From the NCBI GenBank assembly GCA_039186435.1, contig JBCDAA010000001.1:1-64000 (forward strand): DNA of 64,000 nucleotides, in the 5' to 3' direction. Shown piece after piece: positions 8,088-15,987 of the stretch. Position numbers and translations under genes: made by a program. Position 1 is the first letter of the stretch. Each line of letters opens with the position of its first letter. Source of the stretch: JALVDI01 sp039186435 (GTDB taxonomy: Bacteria; Myxococcota_A; Polyangia; Polyangiales; Houyiibacteriaceae). The notes beneath the pieces are model-generated. The model worked only from the letters and a program-made list of their open reading frames with translations, did not search any database and had not been told where the DNA came from.

Positions 8088-8984
8088 ATGACGCGGTTTG
8101 TCTTGCTAGCCGTAGTTGTCGCCGGCTGTGGCTTCGAACGAAGGCTCGAATATGTGCCCGTTCGGAGCGAAGTGATGCGGGCCGAACTTTCGTTTTCCGT
8201 GTACACGCCGCCCGATTTTCGCGAGGACGAGGAGCTGCCGCTCGTGCTGTTTCTCCACGGTGGTGGAGACGACCCGGCTGTCTTCGACCGCTATGGATTG
8301 TCCGCACGTTTGGACGCTGCCGTTCGCGCCGGCGAAGTGCCTCGTGCCGTGATCTTCCTTCCTCAGGGGGACAACGGTTTTTGGATGAACTGGTACGACG
8401 GCACGCGCCGCTACGAGGACTGGATTGTCGATGAGCTCATGCCGCAGGTTGCGGAGCGCTATCACACCGCGCGGTGCCCCGAGAGCTGCCACGTTATGGG
8501 AGTTTCGATGGGCGGACACGGCGCGCTTCGGTTTGCGCTGCATCGACCGGAACACTTCGCGTCCGTTAGCGCGCTGAGCGGCCCGATCTTCACGACGGAG
8601 CAGATGGCGGACTTCACCAACAACCGCCTCTTTAGCATCCTGATCCCCACCCATCGGATCTTCGGCCCCTCGGAGCCGCGTTCGCGAATCGCCGATGAAG
8701 ATATTTTCCTCCGCTGGACAGCACCCGAGGACGTTGGTGACCTCCGTATCTTCCTCGCATGGGGCACCCGGGATCGCGGGGGACTGAAGGACCTGAACGT
8801 GCGGTTCAGCGAGCACCTCGGACGTTCGGGGATCCGTCATCACGCCGAGGAATACGAAGGGAATCACAGCTGGGTCAGCTGGACGCCTATCATCTTCCGG
8901 GCGCTTCGACATCAGGTGGCCAAACACGAGCTGGTTTCGGAAGAAGGCGTCGAGGTGACGGCATCCAGGGCCAGCGAGAGTTGA
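8088..8984 (+). CDS. lipoprotein esterase of the esterase D / tributyrin esterase type
   Basis: 298 residues. The short signal peptide ends in a lipobox (VVVAGC), so the mature protein is probably a lipoprotein. The alpha/beta-hydrolase core is clear: LVLFLHGGGDD for the oxyanion side, the nucleophile elbow GVSMGGHG, and a C-terminal NHSW carrying the likely catalytic His. It resembles the esterase D/feruloyl-esterase-like branch. It is transcribed away from the WS/DGAT operon, so it could act on esters in the envelope. One exact GCACCTCGGAC copy of the dispersed element sits inside the gene at 8813, encoding part of EHLGRS. Confidence 0.88.
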   Translation: MTRFVLLAVVVAGCGFERRLEYVPVRSEVMRAELSFSVYTPPDFREDEELPLVLFLHGGGDDPAVFDRYGLSARLDAAVRAGEVPRAVIFLPQGDNGFWMNWYDGTRRYEDWIVDELMPQVAERYHTARCPESCHVMGVSMGGHGALRFALHRPEHFASVSALSGPIFTTEQMADFTNNRLFSILIPTHRIFGPSEPRSRIADEDIFLRWTAPEDVGDLRIFLAWGTRDRGGLKDLNVRFSEHLGRSGIRHHAEEYEGNHSWVSWTPIIFRALRHQVAKHELVSEEGVEVTASRASES

Positions 8985-9029
8985 ATCCAAGGGTGGACGT
9001 GATAGGTCGGTGCCGTTGAGGAGGTGAGC

Positions 9030-9758
9030 ATGTCGGGCGCGCGGCCGTACGCACTGGTGACCGGGGGAAGTCGCGGAATCGGCGCTGCCATCGCGCGCGC
9101 GCTTGCGGCGGCGGGGCATCCCATCCTCCTCAACTATCGATCCAACCACGACGCGGCGGGGCAGGTGAAAGCCTCGATCGAAAGCACCGGCGGCGAGGTT
9201 CGGCTCGTCCCCTTTGATGTCGCCGATCGCAGTGCCGCGGACGCCGCGGTTGCTCAACTCTTGGACGAGAAGCTTGAGGTTGGAGTTCTCGTCAACAATG
9301 CGGGAATCGCGCAAGACAACAGCTTTCCGACCATGACGTGGGAGCAGTGGGAACAGGTGACGCGGGTTACCTTAGACGGCTTCTTCAACGTCACCCGTCA
9401 GCTCGTAATGCCGATGGTGCGTCGCCGCTGGGGCCGAATCATCAACGTCTCGAGCGTCAGCGGGGTGATCGGAAATCGCGGTCAAGTGAACTACTCGGCG
9501 GCGAAGGCGGGACTCATTGGCGCGACCAAGGCGCTCGCGCAAGAGGTAGCCAAGCGCCGGGTCACAGTGAATGCCGTGGCGCCAGGGCTCGTCGAGACCG
9601 AAATGATTGAGGGTGCGCCCCTCGACATCATCTTGAAGCACATCCCCATGCGCCGAATCGGGAAGCCGGAGGAAGTCGCGTCGTTGGTTGCGTATTTAGC
9701 GAGTGATCTTGCGGGGTACATCACCGGACAAGCGATTGTGATGAGCGGAGGCCTGTGA
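9030..9758 (+). CDS. 3-oxoacyl-ACP reductase-like SDR (FabG family)
   Basis: 242 residues from ATG 9030; the strong GAGGAGG ribosome-binding site at 9018-9024 with 5-base spacing decides this start over a GTG at 9024. FabG features are TGGSRGIG, the NNAG motif, Ser in NVSSVSG, the Tyr/Lys pair YSAAK and the C-terminal GYITGQAIVMSGGL. It would reduce a 3-ketoacyl thioester with NADPH. It heads a plus-strand run of membrane protein, acyltransferase, thioesterase and LolA-like carrier, the gene combination seen in aryl-polyene or related unusual fatty acyl clusters, so it may serve that pathway rather than primary fatty acid synthesis. Confidence 0.92.
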   Translation: MSGARPYALVTGGSRGIGAAIARALAAAGHPILLNYRSNHDAAGQVKASIESTGGEVRLVPFDVADRSAADAAVAQLLDEKLEVGVLVNNAGIAQDNSFPTMTWEQWEQVTRVTLDGFFNVTRQLVMPMVRRRWGRIINVSSVSGVIGNRGQVNYSAAKAGLIGATKALAQEVAKRRVTVNAVAPGLVETEMIEGAPLDIILKHIPMRRIGKPEEVASLVAYLASDLAGYITGQAIVMSGGL

Positions 9759-9840
9759 GCCCGCTTTGTCCCAGGTGCGCGCGAATCCTCCCAGGAGCTC
9801 CACTGGTCCCGCCACTCCACGGGGCGCAGCGCTTCGATCC

Positions 9841-9912
9841 GTCCGAGGTGCTCGATTCGTCCGAGGTGCTCGATTCGTCCGAGGAGCTCGATTCGTCCGA
9901 GGTGCTCGATTT
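9841..9912 (+). repeat. 18-bp tandem array of the dispersed element, intergenic
   Basis: Four units of GTCCGAGGTGCTCGATTC occupy 9841-9858, 9859-9876, 9877-9894 (GTGC changed to GAGC) and 9895-9912 (last base changed). Single copies flank it at 9768 (GTCCCAGGTGC) and 9999 (GTCCTAGGTGC, inside the first codons of the next gene). The array fills most of the 235-base gap between the FabG-like gene and the membrane protein gene. Confidence 0.9.
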
Positions 9913-9993
9913 CTCCGTAGGGAGAGCGGGCTCGGTTTCTGGCGATTGGACCTGCACCTCGGTCGACGACCGACGTGCCAGCCAGCGGTACGG

Positions 9994-10611
9994 ATGCGCG
10001 TCCTAGGTGCGGTTCTGAACGCGGTGCTTGTCATCGCCTACCCAATCGGGGTCTGGCTCGCGCTCACCCGTTTCCGTCCTCGATTTGTGGGACTTCTCGT
10101 GCTCGCAGCGGTCGTTCCAATACTCGTCCTGCGTTTCTGGAAGGCCGACCGCGAGCACCTCGTCGCCGTCCTGCGGGTCCCGCTCGTCATTCTCACCGTC
10201 CTTCTGCTGGGCGTGGCGACCGACGACTCTCGCTTTCTTCTCTTCCTCCCCGTCTTTATCAACGGAGCGCTTCTCCTCACCTTCGGAAGTTCGCTTCGGC
10301 AGGACGTTTCTCTGATCGAGCGGTTTGCCCGCCTCCAAGAACCTGACCTCTCAGCGGCGAAGCAGGCGCACTGCAGGCAAGCGACCGTTGCGTGGTGCGT
10401 CTTCTTTTTCCTGAATGCGGTGACGGCAGCGGGAATGGCGCTGGTAGCGCCCATTTCGTGGTGGGCCGCCTACAACGGCGGTATCGCCTATGCGCTGATC
10501 GGCGTGATGTTTGCGGGGGAGTATGTCGTCCGAAAGTACCGATTTCGGGACTACGGTGGCGGCCTTCACGACCGCTTGCTCTCGACGCTTTTCCCGCCGG
10601 AGGGATCATGA
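9994..10611 (+). CDS. COG4648-like polytopic membrane protein
   Basis: 205 residues from ATG 9994, with about six predicted membrane segments (for example AVLNAVLVIAYPIGVWLAL, FLLFLPVFINGALLLTFG and IAYALIGVMFAGEYVV) and a basic RKYRFRDYGG tail. Its size, topology and neighbours match the uncharacterised COG4648 membrane proteins of aryl-polyene-type clusters. The frame is open upstream, but that part is only the repeat array, so the start is placed at MRVLGAVL. The stop overlaps the next start (ATGA). Exact function is not known for the family. Confidence 0.82.
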   Translation: MRVLGAVLNAVLVIAYPIGVWLALTRFRPRFVGLLVLAAVVPILVLRFWKADREHLVAVLRVPLVILTVLLLGVATDDSRFLLFLPVFINGALLLTFGSSLRQDVSLIERFARLQEPDLSAAKQAHCRQATVAWCVFFFLNAVTAAGMALVAPISWWAAYNGGIAYALIGVMFAGEYVVRKYRFRDYGGGLHDRLLSTLFPPEGS

Positions 10612-11561
10612 CCCGGCGTTTGGACGACCGTGGCCGCACGTCCGTTGCGACCCCTCCGGATAGGACCGAGCCCTCGTGGCGGAACATGCAAGAACGAGGG
10701 ACCGTCGTTGGCATCAAGACACTTGTCATTTGCGCGACGATGTTTGGACGTGCTCCCGCGCGGGCCATCCTCTACCTCGTCGCGCTCTACTACACCCTCG
10801 CCTCGTCCCAGGTGCGTCGCGCGGTCACCTCGTTTCGCGGCCGACTCGGCGTTTCGACCGGGTTTGGCGCGACCTACCGCACTGTACTTCGGTTCGCACA
10901 ATGCTCGCTCGACGCACTCTTTCAGCTCCGGGGCATGACGAAGCACTTTCGAGTGGAGCGCAACGGCCACGAAATCCTGGGCGAACTTCGCGAAACCGGC
11001 ACAAGTGCGATCCTCCTTGGAGCACACCTCGGTAGCATTCACGCCATGCGGAGTCAGAGTCGCGACGAAGCGCTTCCTGTTGTTCCTGTCGTGTACACAA
11101 AGAACGCGCGACGATTTAACCGCGTCCTTGAGGAGCTGGACCCGACCTCAACGACCCGGCTCATCGAGATCGGTGACGGGGACGATATGGATTTCATGCT
11201 CGCCATCCGGGAACGTGCGGAGAGCGGAGCGCTGATCGCGATTTTGGGCGATCGCACGCAACCCGGTGCCAAGACGGTCGACGTCGACTTTCTCGGAGCG
11301 AAGGCCCAGGTGCCCGCGGGTCCCTACATCCTCGCCGCGACGTTGCGCCTACCCGTGTACTTCACCGTCGGGATCTACCGGGGCGGCGCTGACTATGAGT
11401 TCTTCTGCATTCCCTTTGCGGACCGAATTGTGCTCCCGCGCGGAAAGCGCCAGGAGGCGATCGCGGAATACGCGCAAAAATACGCGGATCTGCTTACAGA
11501 GTTCTGTCGAAAGGAGCCGGATAACTGGTTCAACTTCTTCGACTTTTGGAGCGGCCAATGA
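10608..11561 (+). CDS. LpxL/HtrB-like lysophospholipid acyltransferase, altered active site
   Basis: 317 residues from an ATG overlapping the previous stop. Family features are an N-terminal amphipathic/membrane region, GAHLGSIH where the catalytic HxxxxD/E motif is expected, and GDRTQPG followed by DFLGAKAQVPAGPYILA. Catalytic His is residue 140, but the acidic partner five residues on is His145, giving H-x4-H. Relatives in aryl-polyene clusters transfer acyl groups to a lipid acceptor at the inner membrane. The altered dyad may change or abolish catalysis. It is coupled to the thioesterase downstream by another ATGA overlap. Confidence 0.87.
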   Translation: MTRRLDDRGRTSVATPPDRTEPSWRNMQERGTVVGIKTLVICATMFGRAPARAILYLVALYYTLASSQVRRAVTSFRGRLGVSTGFGATYRTVLRFAQCSLDALFQLRGMTKHFRVERNGHEILGELRETGTSAILLGAHLGSIHAMRSQSRDEALPVVPVVYTKNARRFNRVLEELDPTSTTRLIEIGDGDDMDFMLAIRERAESGALIAILGDRTQPGAKTVDVDFLGAKAQVPAGPYILAATLRLPVYFTVGIYRGGADYEFFCIPFADRIVLPRGKRQEAIAEYAQKYADLLTEFCRKEPDNWFNFFDFWSGQ

Positions 11562-11977
11562 AGACGTTGAAGAAGGAGCGCCTCGAAGGCGTCCACGAAC
11601 AGACGGTTCCGTTTCACGACTGCGACCCCCTCGGCATCGTATGGCATGGCCACTACCTGAAGTACTTCGAGATCGCGCGGGAGCGTCTCTTCGATCGCAT
11701 CGGCCTTACGCTCCCGTACTTCCGCGATCACGGACTGCACCTGGTCGTGATCGAATCGCGAATTCGACACGCCTTCCCCCTGCGTACCGGCGAGCTGCTG
11801 CGCGCACGCTGTTGGTTCAAGGAAACCGAGCAGCGAATTTTGCTTGGTGGCGAAGTCACCAATCTCACTCACGATCGCCGTGCGGCGCGAGCCTGGATCA
11901 CGCTCGTCAGTATGCGCGGCGAGGAAATGTTGCTGGAGACCCCTCATGAGATCCTGCGTTTGGTTCCTGGTCCTTAG
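11558..11977 (+). CDS. hotdog-fold acyl thioesterase (4HBT/YbgC-like)
   Basis: 139 residues from ATG 11558, which overlaps the stop of the acyltransferase. The N-terminal HDCDPLGIVWHGHYLKYFE matches the 4-hydroxybenzoyl-CoA thioesterase signature DxDxxGxVxHxxY, with the catalytic Asp at residue 23. The enzyme should hydrolyse an acyl-CoA or acyl-ACP in the cytosol. Within this run it probably releases or edits the acyl chain. The following LolA-like gene starts inside its last codons in another frame, so these genes are tightly packed. Confidence 0.9.
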   Translation: MKTLKKERLEGVHEQTVPFHDCDPLGIVWHGHYLKYFEIARERLFDRIGLTLPYFRDHGLHLVVIESRIRHAFPLRTGELLRARCWFKETEQRILLGGEVTNLTHDRRAARAWITLVSMRGEEMLLETPHEILRLVPGP

Positions 11978-12566
11978 TGCGCTCGTGGTGCCGAAGGACG
12001 TCAATGCGCAGGCGCCCAGCCTCGATTCCCTGCTGGCGTCCTTTCGTGGCCTTTCCGGCCTGAGCGCGCGATTTCGGGAGGAGAAGCAGGTTGCGCTTTT
12101 GGCAGCCCCCCTGCGAAGCGAAGGTGAGATTCACTTTGCGCCTCCGGGCCGGTTGCTCCGTCGCGTCACCGGCCCGACGACTTCAGCCGCGCTCATTGCG
12201 GACGGCCGACTGACGATGTCTGCTGGGGGGAGGCGCCAGCAGTTCGACCTTTCGAGACAGCCTCTTGTCGCGGGCTTCGTGGACAGCTTTCGCTATGTGC
12301 TTGCGGGGGACCGCGCTGCGCTCGAGCGCGCGTACGACATCAATTTCACGGTCCAAGACGGCACCTGGGAACTCCGTCTTCGGCCGAAGGCGTCCCCCCT
12401 TCGCGAGTTCCTTCGGGAGATGGTGATGGTGGGGCGCGGCGTCGTCGTGAGCCGTTTGAGGATGACGGAGGCGAGCGGCGACGTCACCACGACGGACTTC
12501 TTTGACGTGGACGTGGGCCGAGAGTGGTCGCCGTCCGAGGTGCGGCGCGTCTTCCGGGTTGAGTAG
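11946..12566 (+). CDS. LolA-like outer-membrane lipoprotein carrier protein
   Basis: 206 residues from ATG 11946, starting within the last 32 bases of the thioesterase gene. A signal peptide (MRSCVWFLVLSALVVPKDVNAQA) directs export. The mature part has the LolA-like pattern LDSLLASFRGLSGLSARFREEKQ, then GEIHFAPPGRLLRRV and strands ending in DFFDVDVG. LolA homologues in aryl-polyene-type clusters are thought to carry a lipidic product across the periplasm. The usual MMPL exporter and ketosynthases of such clusters are not in this window. An exact GTCCGAGGTGC lies at 12533 near the stop. Confidence 0.85.
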   Translation: MRSCVWFLVLSALVVPKDVNAQAPSLDSLLASFRGLSGLSARFREEKQVALLAAPLRSEGEIHFAPPGRLLRRVTGPTTSAALIADGRLTMSAGGRRQQFDLSRQPLVAGFVDSFRYVLAGDRAALERAYDINFTVQDGTWELRLRPKASPLREFLREMVMVGRGVVVSRLRMTEASGDVTTTDFFDVDVGREWSPSEVRRVFRVE

Positions 12567-12585
12567 TTTGCGCTATGGTCGACCC

Positions 12586-13599
12586 ATGATCGACCTTCGC
12601 TCCGACACGGTCACACGACCGACTTCCGAGATGCGCAGCGCCATCGCGAGCGCGGAAGTTGGCGATGATGTGTACGGTGAGGATCCGAGCGTGCTAGGGC
12701 TTGAAACGTATGTTGCCGAGCTTCTGAACAAGGAGAGCGCGCTCTTCGTTCCGTCCGGTACGATGGCGAATCAAATCTGCCTCGCGCTCCACGGTCGTGC
12801 GGGTGACGAGATCCTCGTCGGGAGTGGCGCGCATATCGCTCTTTATGAGAGTGGCGCTGCGCCCGGGTTATCCGGCCTGCAGCTGACACCGCTCGCCGGA
12901 GATGGCCGCTTCACGGCGGACGCTCTCCGCGACGCGCTTCATCCGCCCGAAGCGTACTACTACGCGAAACAGTGCGCGGTCGCGATCGAGAACACCCACA
13001 ACCACAGCGGTGGTCGGGTCTTTCCGCAAGACGACGTTCTGGAGGTTGCGGCTCTCGCTCGAGCGAATGCCCTTGCGGTTCACCTCGATGGAGCGCGGCT
13101 CTGGAACGCGTCGGTCGCGACCGGGCTTTCGGTGGCGGAGCTTGCGGCCCCCGCGGACACCGTAAGCGTTTGCCTTTCCAAGGGGCTTGGCGCGCCCGTG
13201 GGTTCTGTCGCGCTCTTTCCGAAAGAGCGGCGCGTGGATGCCTTGCGTTTGCGACGGAGGTTCGGGGGCGCACTGCGTCAATCGGGCTTGCTTGCAGCGG
13301 CCGGTCTTCACGCGCTGCGACACCACCGCGACGACCTTTCCCACGACCATCGCCGCGCGAAGGGGCTTGCGGAGGGACTCGCGGCTCTAGGCTACGACTG
13401 TGACGTCTCGATCGTGGACACCAACATCGTCGTGTTTCGTGTCGAGATGTCCGCGGAGCGTTTTGTCCAGCGAGCACGTGAGGCAGGCGTACTCCTTGGG
13501 GCGATTGGGCCACGATCCATTCGCGCGGTGACCCACCGAGACCTGAGCGACGCGAATATCGAAGAGGCACTCGACGTTTTTCGCGTTGTCCGCGGATGA
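12586..13599 (+). CDS. ltaE: low-specificity L-threonine aldolase-type PLP enzyme
   Basis: 337 residues from ATG 12586. It belongs to the fold-type I PLP enzymes that cleave L-threonine or allo-threonine to glycine and acetaldehyde. Family features are the N-terminal IDLRSDTVTRPT, GDDVYGEDPSV, FVPSGTMANQICLALH, IENTHNHSGG, HLDGARLWNA and the PLP-Lys motif CLSKGLGAPVGS (Lys199). It stands alone metabolically. Its TGA overlaps the ATG of the next lipoprotein gene, so the two are coupled, which links the lipoprotein's expression to this enzyme without implying a shared pathway. Confidence 0.94.
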   Translation: MIDLRSDTVTRPTSEMRSAIASAEVGDDVYGEDPSVLGLETYVAELLNKESALFVPSGTMANQICLALHGRAGDEILVGSGAHIALYESGAAPGLSGLQLTPLAGDGRFTADALRDALHPPEAYYYAKQCAVAIENTHNHSGGRVFPQDDVLEVAALARANALAVHLDGARLWNASVATGLSVAELAAPADTVSVCLSKGLGAPVGSVALFPKERRVDALRLRRRFGGALRQSGLLAAAGLHALRHHRDDLSHDHRRAKGLAEGLAALGYDCDVSIVDTNIVVFRVEMSAERFVQRAREAGVLLGAIGPRSIRAVTHRDLSDANIEEALDVFRVVRG

Positions 13600-14732
13600 A
13601 GTGGGAAGGACCGCACCTGGGACGACCGCACCTGGGACGACCGCACCTGGGACGACCGCACCTGGGACGGCCGCACCTGGGACGGCCGCACCTGGGACGG
13701 CCGCACCTGGGACGAGTCTGGGCAGCGGTTGCCATCCTCACCTTTGGCTGCCCACCCACACTATCCCGACCGGAGAGCGGTCCTCATCTGGACTACCTGG
13801 CGCAAGGCGAACGCGAAATGCGCCACGGGCGCTTCGATGCGGCAGCCACGGCGTTTTCGCAGGCCGCCAGCGAGGCCGAACGCCGCGTTGACCGTGATGA
13901 GGCCCGATATCGGCAGAGTAGGGCACTGCGCGAGGGCGAGCGATTTCACGAAGCGATTGCGATCCTTGATGAAATTGCAGCGACGCGGCCGCCCTCCCGA
14001 CGAACGGCGAGAGCGATCTTCGACGCGGCGTTACTGCACGAGCGTCTTGGGGACGAGTCGGAAGCAATCGCTGGATTCGAGCGAGTCGTTCGGCAGCACT
14101 CAGACGAGGGTCCCGCCGCGCGGGCGCTTCGCCTCTGGTTGTCCAAGCTTCCGCCGGGGAGTGCCCGCCGGCTGACCGAGGTGCTCCATCGAGACCTCCG
14201 CGATACCGACCTCGCGGACGACCTCCTCGCCGCCCGGGCGGAACTCGCACTCGAGGAGGGCGATCGCCAAGGTGCCCGAGGTGCGCTCGAGCAGCTGGTC
14301 GCCGACCACCCGTATCCTCAAGGGCATCGATGGGACGACGCTATCGAGCGACTCGCGCAGATGGATCTTGAAGACGGAGCTCCGGAACAAGCGGTGCGGC
14401 GCCTAAGCGCAATGCTTGAGCGCGCGGAGCAAACCACCATCGTCGGGAGCTACACCCTGCCGGCGTTTCCCCGCGCTCAGCTCGAAATCGCGCGAATCTA
14501 CCGCGACCATTTGGCGGACCCTGAAGCTGCCGAAGACGCCTTCGAGGAGCTTTCTCGAAGATTCCCGGACTCCACACTTCGAGACGACGCAACGGTGGAG
14601 CTTGGCGAAATGCTTCTGGGATCGGGCAGGATCCGACGAGGGTGCGAAATGCTCCGGGATGCCGTCGCTGAGTTTGACGTGGGTTCCGCAAGGCGGCGCG
14701 CGACCGCACGAATCGCTTCGGACTGCGACTAA
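13596..14732 (+). CDS. TPR-like lipoprotein with seven PHLGR repeats before the signal peptide core
   Basis: 378 residues, starting at an ATG that overlaps the aldolase stop (ATGA). The first residues MKWEG are followed by seven PHLGR pentapeptides, then a hydrophobic core and lipobox (VWAAVAILTFGC). The signal-peptide n-region is therefore about 40 residues rather than the usual few, and consists almost wholly of a 15-bp DNA repeat. An internal start after the array is possible in principle. The rest is helical with TPR-like pairs (YLAQGEREMRHGRFDAAATAFSQA; AIAGFERVVRQHSDEGPAARAL; EAAEDAFEELSRRFPDST), typical of outer-membrane tetratricopeptide lipoproteins that scaffold envelope complexes. 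The partner is unknown. Confidence 0.82.
   Translation: MKWEGPHLGRPHLGRPHLGRPHLGRPHLGRPHLGRPHLGRVWAAVAILTFGCPPTLSRPESGPHLDYLAQGEREMRHGRFDAAATAFSQAASEAERRVDRDEARYRQSRALREGERFHEAIAILDEIAATRPPSRRTARAIFDAALLHERLGDESEAIAGFERVVRQHSDEGPAARALRLWLSKLPPGSARRLTEVLHRDLRDTDLADDLLAARAELALEEGDRQGARGALEQLVADHPYPQGHRWDDAIERLAQMDLEDGAPEQAVRRLSAMLERAEQTTIVGSYTLPAFPRAQLEIARIYRDHLADPEAAEDAFEELSRRFPDSTLRDDATVELGEMLLGSGRIRRGCEMLRDAVAEFDVGSARRRATARIASDCD
13611..13715 (-). repeat. 15-bp tandem array of the dispersed element, seven units
   Basis: Seven contiguous 15-bp units of CCGCACCTGGGACGA (some ending GG instead of GA) run from 13611 to 13715. Each contains GCACCTGGGAC, the reverse complement of GTCCCAGGTGC. They encode PHLGR in the lipoprotein frame. 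There are no spacers, so this is not CRISPR. Confidence 0.95.
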
Positions 14733-14842
14733 GTCGCTCTTTGCTCAAACTGACCTCGCGCTCGCTTGTTCTGGCGACCCCCGCGGCGTTGCTCGCTTTG
14801 AAACAGAGTTCGCGCATTGCGCGCCGAGGCCTGACGAGCAAT

Positions 14843-15211
14843 CTAGAGATCGTCTTCGTCTTCGTCGGTCTCGTCCGCGAGGTCATCGAGGTCGTCGAGG
14901 CGATCATCGTCGCTTTCGTCGTCTTCCTCCATCAGCGTCGGAAATTTGAGCTCCAGGTCGGCGTCCGAGAGCTGGCCTTCGAGAAGTTCGAAGAGCTCGT
15001 CGACGTCGTCGCCGCCCCACTCATCGAGCACCTCGGACACGAATTCATAGATATCGCCCGAGTCGATGTGCCGCTCGATCAGCTCCACCTGATCCTGCGT
15101 AAACACGTCGATCAGGTCCTCCCGGAGAGTCTCCGTGTCGCCGTCATCGATCGCATCCGTCGCGGAAAGTCGGACTTGCCGTACCGCTCGCCTACCAAGG
15201 AAGATTTCCAC
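14843..15211 (-). CDS. hypothetical acidic protein
   Basis: 122 residues from a GTG start at 15211. There is no signal peptide or membrane segment. The middle is helical (LREDLIDVFTQDQVELIERHIDSGDIYEFVSEVLDEW) and the C-terminus is strongly acidic, ending in a long Asp/Glu tail (DETDEDEDDL). I do not recognise a family. A plus-strand frame of 168 codons overlaps the same region but has a poor protein-like composition, so the minus frame is preferred. It lies between two plus-strand genes and has one exact GCACCTCGGAC copy at 15028. Confidence 0.55.
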   Translation of the reverse strand: MEIFLGRRAVRQVRLSATDAIDDGDTETLREDLIDVFTQDQVELIERHIDSGDIYEFVSEVLDEWGGDDVDELFELLEGQLSDADLELKFPTLMEEDDESDDDRLDDLDDLADETDEDEDDL

Positions 15212-15266
15212 AAGCCACCTGCGCTATTGTTGACCTGGAAGTCCTGAGACGGCGCGAACTATAAGA

Positions 15267-15920
15267 ATGGTGCTTGTGGTGTCAATGCAGTGGTTTCGAC
15301 TCGCCCTAGGTGCGGTTTGTCTGCTCGGAATTTCGAGCAGTTCCGCGCCTGTGCGCGCAGACGCCTTCGAGCTTCCCCCGCCGCCCAGTTCCCATCCGCC
15401 GCGGATCGCTGCGGAGTTTCGCTTGGATGTGGTGTTCCCTCTTGACCAAAAGCCCATCTGCCCGAGTGGGAGTCGCTGTGTTTTTGGGGGAGGCGCGGGT
15501 CTGGGGGCGTTGGTCGAGTGGCGGTGGCCCTCTGGTCTAGGGCTCGGCCTTGGGTACGACGCGTGGTTCTTGGACGGGAACGGTGTGCACGAGCTCACGA
15601 CGATGCAGAGCCTCCGAGTCGGGGTTCGTTACCAATTCCTTCGGGATCGACAGACCCATCCATGGATTGGAGCTGCGTTCGGAGGGCTTCTCTTTGGAGA
15701 CACGTTCCGCGCCGATGCAGCAGGTGGCCTCGTCGACGTTCAGCTAGGCGTTGAATTCGAGCTCTCCGCGTCCCTCGCGTTCACCATCGGAGCCACTCTT
15801 CGATGGCTCTCAACGACCTCATTTCGGACGTCGAGCGACGGGGTCGAGAGGGCGGAAGGCTTCGGGCCCGTCGGCGCGGCTGCGTTGAGCGTCGGCCTAG
15901 TGCTTCTTCCCTCCACCTGA
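15267..15920 (+). CDS. putative outer-membrane beta-barrel protein
   Basis: 217 residues from ATG 15267, or about six fewer from ATG 15285. The signal peptide is evident (WFRLALGAVCLLGISSSSAPVRA). The mature protein is made of alternating hydrophobic and Gly-rich strands (GGGAGLGALVEWRW, LGLGLGYDAWFL, LRVGVRYQFL, HPWIGAAFGGLLFG, VDVQLGVEFELSASLAFTIGATLRWL), as in small OmpA/OmpW-like barrels. No enzymatic motif is seen. It lies just upstream of the FHA/phosphatase operon, but nothing in the sequence ties them together. Confidence 0.75.
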   Translation: MVLVVSMQWFRLALGAVCLLGISSSSAPVRADAFELPPPPSSHPPRIAAEFRLDVVFPLDQKPICPSGSRCVFGGGAGLGALVEWRWPSGLGLGLGYDAWFLDGNGVHELTTMQSLRVGVRYQFLRDRQTHPWIGAAFGGLLFGDTFRADAAGGLVDVQLGVEFELSASLAFTIGATLRWLSTTSFRTSSDGVERAEGFGPVGAAALSVGLVLLPST

Positions 15921-15987
15921 ATGCGAATTCCTTGCAAGATCAACGCTTGACGTAGTCCCGTCCGACGAGGTCCACTTCGCCCTGCGG

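Noticed and set aside
9755..10006. 83-codon frame across the 18-bp array, starting at the FabG-like stop
   Set aside because: Mostly repeat-encoded SSEVLD with no domain; it only overlaps by a chance GTGA and conflicts with the membrane protein start.
13611..13715. Regular 15-bp array as a CRISPR
   Set aside because: Units are contiguous with no spacers, are too short, and are read through in frame; no cas gene is nearby.
14741..15247. 168-codon plus-strand frame opposite the acidic protein
   Set aside because: It has a Val/Leu/Arg-rich antisense-like composition and no family; the minus frame looks more like a soluble protein.
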